Assembly (NCBI GenBank): GCA_016712345.1
Contig: JADJRH010000001.1
Coordinates: 3,596,001-3,660,000, forward strand
Length of the DNA: 64,000 bases
From: Polyangiaceae bacterium
GTDB lineage: Bacteria > Myxococcota_A > Polyangia > Polyangiales > Polyangiaceae
Direction of reading: 5' to 3'
Each line of letters starts with the position of its first letter. Positions within the stretch are counted from its first letter, which is position 1. The position numbers and the translations under genes are program-made. The notes beneath the pieces are model-generated. The model worked only from the letters and a program-made list of their open reading frames with translations. It had not been told where the DNA came from and did no database searches. Shown here in pieces: positions 1-8,172 of the stretch.

Positions 1-1251
1 CATCGCGGTGTGTTCACGAACGCGAATGACGCGCATTTCGGCGTAGGTTTCGTCGGGTAGTTTGTCGTCGTCGGGGGTTTTGGGTGTGGCTTCGATTTCG
101 GCGGGCCGATCGTCTTCAACAAGAGAGCGCTTGTCGGAGTATACAGCCGAGTTTTTGAGGGTTTTTTGCCAGCCGTCTCCGCGCCGAATGGCAAAAAATC
201 GCATGCCGGCTTTGACCCCTTCTTTTTCACCTTTATCGATAAAGGCGACCATGTTCTGACCGTAGAGTTGGTATGGGTAGACGGAGGCGATGATTTGGGC
301 TTCTAGGTCAACTTCGCTCACAACGGGGGAAACCACGTCAAAACGTCTTCCCACGGGGCCAACTTTGGCGCCGCGCTCGATAACGTCGAGCGATTCTATA
401 ATTTTGGCGCGAACCATGCGGCTTTTGGGGTTGACCCGTTCTACTTTGGCGGTGCCGCGGATGGATACCAAAAGGCCTTTTGCGTCACCGCTGCCAACGC
501 GACGAAGGGGTTTCCAGATGGTCAGGAGTTGCCCAACGGCGACTTCGTGATCGTTGTTGATTTGGATGTACACATCGTCGTTTTCGGCGAGGAGCATTTG
601 GTCGTCGGGACTGCCTTGCACCTCACCCCAATCATCGTCTTTTTTATCGTCTACCCAACCCACATCGCGAAGGAAGATGGTGCCCGGTGCGACTAGGGCT
701 TTGCGGGCGGTGAACTTGGCGCCGATGTTGCCGAGTGTGGCTGAACCGGGCTCGCGGAGTTTGAGTCTGTCACCCGGGTAGATCCAGTGAGGGTTGAGAA
801 CCTGGGGGTTATACGCCCATACGCGCGGCCAGAAGTAGGGGTTGTTGTAATATTTGGAGGATAGATCCCAGAGGGTGTCGCCGCGTTTGACGCTGTGCGT
901 TTCAGGGACGTATTGACCTTCCATCACGTAGGTGCCGTTGGCGCCGCCGCGAACACTGCCTCCGCCGCCCGGTGTACCCAATAGGTCAAACCCGTCACTT
1001 GACTTGCTGATGTCGCTTGTCCCGCGGGATGATTGCCCGAGGTGACCGTTGATATCCACTCCCGGAGCGGGGTAGCCCGGAATGTACACTTGACCGGGGC
1101 CGGTACCCGGTCCGGCGGATTGGCCACCGTTGCCCGGGTCGGCACCACCGCTGTCAGGTGGGGCGTCAGGTTCTTGGGCGAAAGCCGACGAGGTGATGAG
1201 GGCTGACGTGAGCCCAATGAATACTGCTAGTAAACGATTGGGTTGGCTCAT
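1..1251 (-). CDS. Secreted LysM-domain protein (C-terminus beyond window)
   Basis: The reading frame runs from an ATG at 1251 to the left edge without a stop, giving 417 codons, so the C-terminus is missing. The N-terminus is a Sec signal peptide (hydrophobic core AVFIGLTSALITSSAFA, probable cleavage before QEP), followed by a Gly/Pro-rich linker. A LysM-like module lies near residues 118-165 (HSVKRGDTLWDLSSKYY, then NP..WIYPGDRLKL), which normally binds peptidoglycan. The rest is unassigned. Its ATG overlaps the TGA of the upstream lipoprotein as ATGA, so the pair is probably translationally coupled. Binding of cell wall is inferred from LysM; no catalytic domain is visible. Confidence 0.85.
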   Translation of the reverse strand, partial: MSQPNRLLAVFIGLTSALITSSAFAQEPDAPPDSGGADPGNGGQSAGPGTGPGQVYIPGYPAPGVDINGHLGQSSRGTSDISKSSDGFDLLGTPGGGGSVRGGANGTYVMEGQYVPETHSVKRGDTLWDLSSKYYNNPYFWPRVWAYNPQVLNPHWIYPGDRLKLREPGSATLGNIGAKFTARKALVAPGTIFLRDVGWVDDKKDDDWGEVQGSPDDQMLLAENDDVYIQINNDHEVAVGQLLTIWKPLRRVGSGDAKGLLVSIRGTAKVERVNPKSRMVRAKIIESLDVIERGAKVGPVGRRFDVVSPVVSEVDLEAQIIASVYPYQLYGQNMVAFIDKGEKEGVKAGMRFFAIRRGDGWQKTLKNSAVYSDKRSLVEDDRPAEIEATPKTPDDDKLPDETYAEMRVIRVREHTAM

Positions 1252-1754
1252 GGCGTGGGCAGCGAAGCTGTCTTTTTGCGATCGGCCTTATCGGCTTTTT
1301 TGGTGGATGCCTTTTTGGTGGAGCCTGAGTCGACCGGGCGTGTGGTGCCGTCGGCGGTGGTTTCTTCAACAACAATGCCGTTGGCTCCCGAGCGGAGAAC
1401 GGTTCGCGGGCCGCCTGAATCGATGTCGCTGTCTGCGTCGTCCGATGTGTCGGCGGATGGTCCGAGCCGAACCACGTCGAGTGCGGGTCGATCGCTGTCG
1501 AGCGTTGGTGCCGCTGTTGGGGCGCCGGAGGTGGCGGGGCTCTCCGAAATGGTCGCGGGCAGAGGGCGGGCTTTGGAGCGTTCGAGCGCTTCGAGTCGTT
1601 CGCCGAGCGCGGCTTGGTCGGCACGGAGCCTGGAGATTTCGGCGGTGAGCGCCGCAAGTTCTTTGGATGTCGCGTCGCCGGCCGCCCCGCCGCAGCCGGC
1701 AAGGAGGCTGAGCGCGGTGACAACGGGCAACAGAAACGAACGGATCGTCCGCAT
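1248..1754 (-). CDS. Small lipoprotein with coiled-coil segment
   Basis: 168 aa. The ATG at 1754 was chosen because it gives a classic lipoprotein signal (MRTIRSFLLPVVTALSLLAGC); longer in-frame extensions run across the divergent gene and lack a signal. After the lipobox Cys a heptad-like stretch (ELAALTAEISRLRADQAALG) predicts a short coiled coil, followed by an acidic Asp/Ser/Pro-rich linker and a Lys-rich C-terminal tail. No enzymatic domain is recognised. It is the first gene of a two-gene operon with the LysM protein and may help anchor or partner it at the envelope, which is inference from the overlap. Confidence 0.75.
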   Translation of the reverse strand: MRTIRSFLLPVVTALSLLAGCGGAAGDATSKELAALTAEISRLRADQAALGERLEALERSKARPLPATISESPATSGAPTAAPTLDSDRPALDVVRLGPSADTSDDADSDIDSGGPRTVLRSGANGIVVEETTADGTTRPVDSGSTKKASTKKADKADRKKTASLPTP

Positions 1755-1848
1755 AGCCGCATGGTACCCAGCGCACGCGAGTGGGCCAAATCGGTTGCAT
1801 CGAGAGTGGGGCGGCTGTGCTAGGGTCGCGCGTCTTTTGGAGGCAATC

Positions 1849-2427
1849 GTGGGCAACAAATCAGCTTCATTCTTTTTTGGATCTCTTTTGGCGATCGCGT
1901 CGGCAAGCATGGTTGCCACGGCCGGTTGCGACGGCGGCAGCGACGGCACGGGCGGAGCCGGCGGTGGAACGGGTGGTTCAGCCGGCAGCGCTTGTTTTGA
2001 CTACAGCAAATTCGATGGGACGACGCCGGCGGTCAGTTTCCAGGCCGACGTTCTTCCGGTGTTTCAGCGCTCCTGCGGTGTGGCAACAAGCTGTCACGGT
2101 GACATCACCAGTCCCAACGAAAACAGGCCTTATTTCGGGCCGAACAAGGACACAACTGCCACGCAGGCGGACATTGACGCGATCTTCGCCGACATTGTGG
2201 ATGTCGATTCGTTCTACGAGCCGGGCATGAAGATCGTGAAAACGAGCGATCCCGAAAACAGCTTTCTCATGTTCAAACTAGACGACACGCTTGAGTGCAG
2301 TGCGCTCACGTGTGCGGATAACAAAGCGTGCGGCGCGCTGATGCCGCAGGGCGTGAGTGAACCGCTTGCGTTGGCTGAGCGCGATGCGATCCGTCGCTGG
2401 ATTGCTCAAGGAGCGCAAAAGAATTGA
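1849..2427 (+). CDS. Cytochrome c-like lipoprotein with CX5CH motif
   Basis: 192 aa, read from a GTG at 1849 preceded by a strong GGAGG at about 1839-1843; longer in-frame versions overlap the divergent lipoprotein gene. The signal ends in a lipobox (VATAGC) and a Gly-rich linker. The core has FQADVLPVFQRSC followed by SCHG, spacing the cysteines as CX5CH rather than CXXCH, so covalent heme attachment is doubtful. This resembles the planctomycete/myxobacterial cytochrome-like domains with variant Cys spacing. A second cysteine pair near the C-terminus may form a disulfide. Its TGA overlaps the TTG start of ruvA. Confidence 0.7.
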   Translation: MGNKSASFFFGSLLAIASASMVATAGCDGGSDGTGGAGGGTGGSAGSACFDYSKFDGTTPAVSFQADVLPVFQRSCGVATSCHGDITSPNENRPYFGPNKDTTATQADIDAIFADIVDVDSFYEPGMKIVKTSDPENSFLMFKLDDTLECSALTCADNKACGALMPQGVSEPLALAERDAIRRWIAQGAQKN

Positions 2428-3053
2428 TTGGGCGACTCTCGGGTCGTGTGGTGGATGACACCGCCGATGGCACCGTCGTTCTTGATGTGAACGGCGTGGG
2501 CTACGAGGTGGTGTTGCCCATAGGGACTTTGGGTCGGATGTTGGCTGCATCCGGCTCAAAGTCCGGCGTGGGCACCGAAGTGACGGTGTTTGTTCACACG
2601 CACGTTCGCGAAGACGCGCTGTCGCTTTTTGGATTTGCGACGCGTGAAGATCGCGCGGCGTTTCGCGCGTTGATCGGCGTTTCGAGCATCGGTCCAAAAA
2701 CCGCAATGGCGGTTCTCGGCGCATTGCCCGGGCAAGAACTGGCGACAACGGTGGGGCGCGGCGATGTTGCCAAGCTCACCAAAGTTCCCGGCATCGGCAA
2801 GAAGACCGCGGAGCGAATGGTGCTTGAATTGAAAGAAAAACTTCCGCTGGTCGCGGGAGGCGCGGCGTCGATCGGGGTGTCTCAAGCCGCGGTTTCGCCT
2901 GGATCCAAAGGTGATCTTGTGCAGCGGGCGCTTGTTGACATGGGCTTCAAGGCGCCCGAAGCGGAGCGCGCCGTTGCCGCGTTGGGAGACAAAGTGGAAA
3001 GCCTTCCGCTCGCCGAGCTGGTTCGGCAAGCACTGGCTCAGTTGGTCCGATGA
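2424..3053 (+). CDS. ruvA: Holliday junction branch-migration protein RuvA
   Basis: 209 aa, full length for the family. Starts at a TTG (2424) that overlaps the preceding TGA, with AAGGAG about ten bases upstream. The OB-fold domain I carries MIGRLSGRV and NGVGYEV; domain II has two helix-hairpin-helix motifs (GVSSIGPKTAMAVLG and VPGIGKKTAERMVLEL); domain III is the C-terminal three-helix segment (ALVDMGFKAPEAERAV) that contacts RuvB. RuvA tetramers bind four-way junctions and load RuvB for branch migration in recombination repair. ruvB and ruvC are not adjacent; the upstream partner is an unrelated lipoprotein. Confidence 0.96.
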   Translation: MIGRLSGRVVDDTADGTVVLDVNGVGYEVVLPIGTLGRMLAASGSKSGVGTEVTVFVHTHVREDALSLFGFATREDRAAFRALIGVSSIGPKTAMAVLGALPGQELATTVGRGDVAKLTKVPGIGKKTAERMVLELKEKLPLVAGGAASIGVSQAAVSPGSKGDLVQRALVDMGFKAPEAERAVAALGDKVESLPLAELVRQALAQLVR

Positions 3054-3249
3054 GCGGATGGAGCCGTCGCCTGGTCCTTTTTCGCGCGGCTGTCCGTGAA
3101 AAACCCGAGAACAGAAAAACTGAACACAACGAAGTCGACATTCACCCATGGGCCCGCCTATGCTCCTCGCGCGAGCGGCTCGGGCCATGGGCCGACACGG
3201 GGCTGACGCGCTGCGTGTTTCGCCGGCGTTGGACCCGCGAGGAGGCGCG

Positions 3250-4356
3250 GTGATCACCTGTCCCAAGTGCTTCAAGGAAAATCAGGATCATTACAAGTTC
3301 TGCCTCGGCTGCGGTGCCGAGCTTCCTCGCGATGCGTCGCCGAAGAAGTTCGCTCCGGGAACGCCGCCGCATGGTGTGAGCGCCAAGAGTGCTTCGGCGG
3401 CTCCGCCCGCCGCTGCCGCCCCTGCGCCCGCTCCAGCTGCGCGCTCGCTGGATGACGAGGTTACAAAACTCGGCACCGGGGGGCCCGGGCTTGGGGCGCT
3501 CATTGCCGCTGCAACCGCGCCTGAGCCCGCTCCAACGGCACCTGCGCCGGTGGCAGTTGCAGATGCGTCCGTGATGGCGTGCCCGCAATGTGGTCACTCC
3601 AATCCGCCTTCAAACAAGTTCTGCGCTTCGTGCGGTTTCAAACTTGGAAAGGCGGCGGTGGCGGCAGCTCCGGCCCCGGCCGCGGCGGCTCCCGTCGTTG
3701 CACCCCCCGTGGACGCTCAACCGGTGGCGCTGCTCACCGCGCTGCGCGCCGACGGCTCCGAAGCGGGTTCCCATCCGCTGTTGGCCGGGGTGATCACGAT
3801 CGGGCGCGACACCGGTTCAATCTTCGCCGGTGACAGTTACCTGTCTCCGCGGCACGCCACGTTTACGGCGCGCACCGGAAAGCTTGCCGTTCGCGACGAA
3901 GGATCGCTGAACGGTGTGTACCGCAAGCTTCGCCGAGATGAGCCCACGCCGCTTCGAAGCGGTGATGTGTTTCGCATCGGGCAGGAGATTCTGCGTTACG
4001 AAACGCTTCAACCGCTGCCTCCCACGCCCGACGGTGTGGAGCGTCTCGGCAGCCCAGTAAAAGGGTACGTCGGACGCATCGCGCTCATCATCGGGCGTGA
4101 CACTTCCGGCAATGCGTACCCCGTTCCCGAAACAGGGATTCACATGGGGCGCGAGCGCGGTGACGTTCTCTTCCCCGAAGATGGGTACGTGTCCGGTTTG
4201 CACTGCCGCTTGTCAATTCAAAATGGACACGCGTTTTTGACCGACCTCGGAAGCTCAAACGGGAGCTTCGTCCGTTTGAGCGGAGAAGCGGAACTGCACG
4301 ACGGTGAGATTTTGCTGATGGGACAGCAACTCTTCCGCGTGAACGTTCTCGCGTAA
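3250..4356 (+). CDS. Double zinc-ribbon, double FHA-domain protein
   Basis: 368 aa. The GTG at 3250 is preferred because GAGGAGG lies about six bases upstream and translation then begins directly at the first zinc ribbon. Ribbon 1 uses Cys4, 7, 18 and 21; ribbon 2 uses Cys111, 114, 125 and 128. Ala/Pro-rich linkers separate them from two forkhead-associated domains, about 160-245 (SPRHATF, GSLNGVY) and 265-365 (VSGLHCRL, LGSSNGSFVRL). FHA domains bind phosphothreonine peptides, so this is probably a cytoplasmic reader of Ser/Thr kinase signalling. The Nudix-like gene starts 14 bases downstream. Confidence 0.88.
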   Translation: MITCPKCFKENQDHYKFCLGCGAELPRDASPKKFAPGTPPHGVSAKSASAAPPAAAAPAPAPAARSLDDEVTKLGTGGPGLGALIAAATAPEPAPTAPAPVAVADASVMACPQCGHSNPPSNKFCASCGFKLGKAAVAAAPAPAAAAPVVAPPVDAQPVALLTALRADGSEAGSHPLLAGVITIGRDTGSIFAGDSYLSPRHATFTARTGKLAVRDEGSLNGVYRKLRRDEPTPLRSGDVFRIGQEILRYETLQPLPPTPDGVERLGSPVKGYVGRIALIIGRDTSGNAYPVPETGIHMGRERGDVLFPEDGYVSGLHCRLSIQNGHAFLTDLGSSNGSFVRLSGEAELHDGEILLMGQQLFRVNVLA

Positions 4357-4370
4357 AAAGAGCCTCCACA

Positions 4371-4769
4371 ATGAACAACCCCACGACCATTCGCGTCGTC
4401 GCTGCTGTGATCGAACAGGACGGGCGCTACCTGATCACGCAACGCCGCCCCAACGCTGTGCTCCCGCTCATGTGGGAATTTCCGGGTGGAAAAGTCGAAG
4501 ACGGAGAAACCGACGCGCAGGCTCTCAAGCGCGAAGTGCAACATCGTCTCGGCGTGGAGATCTCGGCGGGCCAACTCATCTCGTTCGTGAGTCACCCGTA
4601 CGAAAAGTACACTGTCGATCTGTACCTTTACGAGTGTTTGATCACCGGCGGCGATCCGCAGCCCAAAGCGGTTCACGCATTCAAATGGGTGACGAGTGCC
4701 GAGTTCGATCAGCACCCGTTTACGCCCGCCGATGAAGCCAGCATGAACAAGCTTCTCGGTTTGCAGTGA
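4371..4769 (+). CDS. MutT-like Nudix protein with altered Nudix box
   Basis: 132 aa, typical length for MutT-type nucleoside triphosphate pyrophosphohydrolases. The fold signature is clear: RVVAAVIEQDGRYLITQRRP at the N-terminus, then EFPGGKVEDGE and a C-terminal strand/helix region. In the Nudix box (GX5EX7REUXEEXGU) the two consecutive glutamates that bind the catalytic metal are replaced by His58-Arg59 (REVQHRLGV), while Gly40, Glu46, Arg54, Glu55 and Gly61 are kept. The reaction may therefore be weakened or altered. My recollection is that related myxobacterial proteins share this variant, which would make it a lineage trait; I could not check. Probably cotranscribed with the FHA gene. 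Confidence 0.85.
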   Translation: MNNPTTIRVVAAVIEQDGRYLITQRRPNAVLPLMWEFPGGKVEDGETDAQALKREVQHRLGVEISAGQLISFVSHPYEKYTVDLYLYECLITGGDPQPKAVHAFKWVTSAEFDQHPFTPADEASMNKLLGLQ

Positions 4770-4844
4770 CCCACCGTTCCACCCGAAAAACAGGCTGAAT
4801 CACACGCGCTGCGTTGGAGCGTTTGCTCAAAGTCACTGCGAGCG

Positions 4845-5510
4845 ATGTTCTATCGGCGTAGCATCGACAAGGTGACGCGAGCGACGTTGCTTCTTGGACT
4901 TATCGGATTGGGCGCTGCGGTGGGCTGCGACATTCCAAACGTGACGTTTGAGTCGCCGACGGGTGGCGGCACCACGGCATCGGCAACAGGCGGCACGGGC
5001 GGCGCCGGTACCGGGGGCACGGGCGCGGGGCCCACCCACACCACATCGACCGGTGGCACCGCCGGCACGGGCGGCGGATCGGGTGGAACCACCGCGTCGA
5101 CCACGACCTCGTCGACAACGAGCACCACCACGACGACCACCACTTCCGGGGGCGGTCCGATTGTTCCGTGCAACTACCCAACCATCTCCGACTGCGAGCC
5201 GGGCCAGGTGTGTTGTTACGACAAATCGACGATGAGTCCGGTGGATTTCTGCTCGTCGCCCGGTATGTGCAACCCGTCGTCGAAATACGCTGAGATCCAG
5301 TGCAACGACAGTTCGGATTGTCCCGGACAATTGTGCTGCGCCTACGTGGTTCTCGGCGACGTTGAAAACACGTATTGCGCGCCGGCCTGCGACGACGCTC
5401 AAGAAGTTCGCGCGTGCGACGACGACGGCGATTGCCTCACGAGCATTCCGTACATCGCATGCACCGAAGTGCTCGGGTACAGCGCCTACAAGTTCTGCCA
5501 ATTGCCATAA
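4845..5510 (+). CDS. Cysteine-rich lipoprotein with Gly/Thr linker
   Basis: 221 aa. The lipobox is LIGLGAAVGC near residue 28, followed by a long low-complexity Gly/Thr/Ser linker (about residues 35-100) of the kind common in Polyangia surface proteins. The C-terminal half holds about 17 cysteines in repeats such as EPGQVCCYD and CPGQLCCAY, suggesting disulfide-bonded modules outside the cell. No catalytic motif is recognised. It is convergent with the aminotransferase gene, the two stops being only 15 bases apart across a short hairpin. Confidence 0.75.
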   Translation: MFYRRSIDKVTRATLLLGLIGLGAAVGCDIPNVTFESPTGGGTTASATGGTGGAGTGGTGAGPTHTTSTGGTAGTGGGSGGTTASTTTSSTTSTTTTTTTSGGGPIVPCNYPTISDCEPGQVCCYDKSTMSPVDFCSSPGMCNPSSKYAEIQCNDSSDCPGQLCCAYVVLGDVENTYCAPACDDAQEVRACDDDGDCLTSIPYIACTEVLGYSAYKFCQLP

Positions 5511-5512
5511 GT

Positions 5513-5538
5513 AACTCGGTTGTAGTTACAACTGAGTT
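5513..5538. terminator. Hairpin between convergent genes
   Basis: A near-perfect inverted repeat (AACTCGGTTGTA and TACAACTGAGTT, one mismatch) sits between the convergent stops at 5510 and 5526, its right arm running into the last codons of the aminotransferase. There is no clear U tract, so this is a candidate bidirectional terminator by position rather than a textbook one. Confidence 0.45.
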
Positions 5539-6869
5539 GCAGCAACGATCGATTCGCGAAGCTTGTGGATTAGCTCGTCGATCTGCGCTTCCGTGATCAC
5601 GAATGCCGGCGCGACGGTTACCAAGTCACCGTTTTCGCCGTCGGCGTGCCCGATATTCGACCAAAGAACGAGGCCTCGATCTTGGGCTTCACTCACGAGT
5701 TTTTCGGCCACCTTTTGAGCGCGCGGAAAGGGCTTTTTGCCGGCCTTGTCGGCCACGATCTCAATGCCCGCCAATAGGCCCATGCCGCGCACGTCACCGA
5801 CAACCGGCAGCTCTTTCAGAGCTTCAAGTTGCTTGTGCAGGACATTGCCCATCTCGGCGCAGCGCTGAACCAACCCATTTTTTTCGATGTACCGAATGGC
5901 AGCCACGCCCGCCGCACATCCCAAAGCAAAGTGCGAAAATGTTTGAGCGTGTTTCAACGCACCGGCGCCTTGGGCAATCACATCAATGATCCGCTTTGGG
6001 GCGAGCACGGCCGAAAGCGGTGCATATCCGCCGCTGATCCCTTTGCCCATGGTCACGATGTCGGGCGTCACACCAAAGTGTTCCATGGCCAGCCACGTTC
6101 CTGTTCTGCCCGCGCCGCTCAGCACTTCATCGGCCACGTAAAGCACATCGTATTTGTCGCAGATCGATCGAATTTTGGCGTGATAAGAAGGCTTCGGAAC
6201 GCTCGCGCCTGTGGACGAGCCGCCCACGGGCTCGGCGATAAACGCTGCCACGCGATGAGGGCCGCGTCGCAAAATGGCGCGCTCCAACGCGTCGCCGTCG
6301 CACACTTCACAAGGTGTTTTACCGTCGCACGCACATCGATAAGGGTAGGGCGCCGCGATCATTTCAACATCGGCGAGCCACGGTTGATAAAGCTTTTTGT
6401 AGTGGCCGCGCGCCGACGCCGCGAGCGCGAGCATGGTGTTTCCGTGGTAGCCGGGAGTTCGCGCGACAATCACGTCTTTTTCGGTTTTGCCGCGGAGCAC
6501 CCAATATTGGCGGGCGAGCTTGAGCGCCGCTTCAACCGCTTCAGACCCGCTGCACAAAAAGTACGCTTTCCACACGTCTCCGCGAGGCATGCGCGATGTG
6601 AGAAGCGTTGCCATTTCTTCAACCGGCTCGGAGGTGAACGCGGTTCCGTTGATGTACGAAACGCGCGCGGCCTGCTCACCTATCGCGTCGGCAATCTCGC
6701 GAACTCCGTGCCCAACGTTGGCCACATAGGCGCCTCCACATGCGTCAAGATATTGCCTGCCCGCGGAGTCGTAGAGGTAGATGCCTTCACCTCGAACAAC
6801 GTTGGGAAAAGAGCGCGTCAGATCGCGGTAGAAAACGTCACTTTCGGGGTATCGATGCGCGGCCGACAT
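5526..6869 (-). CDS. PLP-dependent class III aminotransferase
   Basis: 447 aa, normal for fold-type I class III aminotransferases. Visible signatures: substrate/cofactor region SGSEAVEAALKLARQYW, EPVGGSSTG, the pyridine-binding Asp247 (YVADEVLSGAGRTG), and the Schiff-base lysine Lys276 (TMGKGISGGYAP). A short insertion at residues 179-190 contains four cysteines (CACDGKTPCEVC), possibly a structural metal or disulfide site. The substrate cannot be named from sequence; omega-amino acids, 4-aminobutyrate-like or diamino substrates are all handled by this family. It has its own promoter region and no obvious pathway neighbours. Confidence 0.88.
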   Translation of the reverse strand: MSAAHRYPESDVFYRDLTRSFPNVVRGEGIYLYDSAGRQYLDACGGAYVANVGHGVREIADAIGEQAARVSYINGTAFTSEPVEEMATLLTSRMPRGDVWKAYFLCSGSEAVEAALKLARQYWVLRGKTEKDVIVARTPGYHGNTMLALAASARGHYKKLYQPWLADVEMIAAPYPYRCACDGKTPCEVCDGDALERAILRRGPHRVAAFIAEPVGGSSTGASVPKPSYHAKIRSICDKYDVLYVADEVLSGAGRTGTWLAMEHFGVTPDIVTMGKGISGGYAPLSAVLAPKRIIDVIAQGAGALKHAQTFSHFALGCAAGVAAIRYIEKNGLVQRCAEMGNVLHKQLEALKELPVVGDVRGMGLLAGIEIVADKAGKKPFPRAQKVAEKLVSEAQDRGLVLWSNIGHADGENGDLVTVAPAFVITEAQIDELIHKLRESIVAATQL

Positions 6870-6974
6870 GCGAGCTTTCTACCCTTCAACGCGATCGGAC
6901 GCGACCATCAACTTTCGCGCGCGTTACCGATCCAGGCTGCCAACTCGCGACCTGTCCAAGTGCCTTGTCCGTGA

Positions 6975-8141
6975 TCAGCGATTTTTGGGAAACAGGCGCA
7001 ACGGCAGGGTGGAGGGTTTGGTTTCCGGTGAAGCGCCCACCGGTGCATCTGCGCCCGCGGGTTGAGGCGTGTCGGTGATCAGTGGGTAATTGCGCCTCTT
7101 CCACTCCAAAATGCCCTCATCCAAAATGGCCGTATTCGTAAATCCGCGCTTTCGAAGTTCATCAACGACAACGCCGGATGCATGATGTGGACATGCGCAA
7201 TAAGCGGTGATCCACGTGCCGTCTTTCGGCAACGCGTCGAGCCTTGAAAACGAATAATACGGCACCGAAATCGACCCCGGAATGTGCATTGAATACCAAT
7301 CCGACGCGGCGCGTGCGTCGATAATCACAATGCGCCTTTTTTCGGCCAGGGCGCGTTCCACATCGGCAATGGGTACAAATCGATTGTCCCGTAGCTTAAA
7401 TTCAGCCTGTTTGCCCTCGGGGTTGATCACGGGATCTCCCATCGGCGGCGGCTCGGGTGGGGCGGCTCGCGGTGGAATAACCGGCTTGGCCCAACTCCGC
7501 ACCAACGCAACGACGTTGTCGATATCCTCACTCGACAGCACACCGCCGAAAGGTGGCATTGGAGTGCCCGGCCTCCCGTGCACAACAGCGTGCCTCAAGA
7601 ACGCATCGGACGCGCTCGATAGAAACGCGGCATTCGCGAGATGCACCGCGGTTTTTCGCTCATCTTTGGTGCCGTGGCAACCTTTGCAATTGCTCTCGTA
7701 AACCACTTCACCGAGGGCGATGTCGCCGCTCACTTTGCCCGGCGGAAGGGGGATTTTTGAGGCGCGATGTTCGCGAAGGAAGGTGATGATCGCCGCCACT
7801 TCTTCATCATCGAGCGGGCCGCCGTGCATTTTTCCATACGCGGCCATAGCGGTGCCGGGCCGACCTTCTTTGATCCCGCGCCACAGAAATTCGTTCGACG
7901 CGCTTTCCAGAAATGTTTGGCTGACAAGCGAAGGCGCGTTGTCCGCTGCGTACCCATTGGCGTCCTGGCCGTGGCACAGGGCGCAATATTTAAAGTACGC
8001 CGAAAGGCCTTTTGAATAAGCCGTTTCTTGCTCGTGAACGGCGCGCGCACGCTCGTTCGTTGGAGCATGTTCCGCGCAACCTACGAGGCTGCCAAACGTT
8101 GCCGCAAAAGTGATAAGCGCTGCGCCGCTGCGTAAAGACAC
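6975..8141 (-). CDS. Diheme cytochrome c-rhodanese fusion lipoprotein
   Basis: 388 aa. Signal peptide with lipobox (LVGC, Cys22), then two class I cytochrome c domains with heme motifs C53ALCH57 and C152KGCH156 and candidate distal methionines at Met99 and Met194. A Pro-rich linker leads to a rhodanese-homology domain (about 255-355: VIIDARAASDW, IPGSISVPYY) whose active-site loop is AYCACPHHAS with the likely nucleophile Cys315. It would sit outside the inner membrane. The combination suggests coupling of sulfane-sulfur or sulfite-type chemistry to electron transfer, which is inference; cytochrome and rhodanese assignments are firm. Confidence 0.85.
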   Translation of the reverse strand: MSLRSGAALITFAATFGSLVGCAEHAPTNERARAVHEQETAYSKGLSAYFKYCALCHGQDANGYAADNAPSLVSQTFLESASNEFLWRGIKEGRPGTAMAAYGKMHGGPLDDEEVAAIITFLREHRASKIPLPPGKVSGDIALGEVVYESNCKGCHGTKDERKTAVHLANAAFLSSASDAFLRHAVVHGRPGTPMPPFGGVLSSEDIDNVVALVRSWAKPVIPPRAAPPEPPPMGDPVINPEGKQAEFKLRDNRFVPIADVERALAEKRRIVIIDARAASDWYSMHIPGSISVPYYSFSRLDALPKDGTWITAYCACPHHASGVVVDELRKRGFTNTAILDEGILEWKRRNYPLITDTPQPAGADAPVGASPETKPSTLPLRLFPKNR

Positions 8142-8172
8142 GGCGAGAGAGTTGAACAGCCACCCGACGTCG

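Noticed and set aside
1243..1848. N-terminal extension of the cytochrome-like lipoprotein
   Set aside because: It is antisense to a well-supported lipoprotein gene and would hide the signal peptide that starts at GTG 1849.
3148..3249. 34-residue extension of the FHA protein
   Set aside because: The GTG at 3250 has a strong GAGGAGG and starts right at the zinc ribbon.
5829..6974. 381-codon plus-strand ORF
   Set aside because: Antisense to the aminotransferase, whose motifs are intact; His/Arg-rich composition is typical of a shadow frame.
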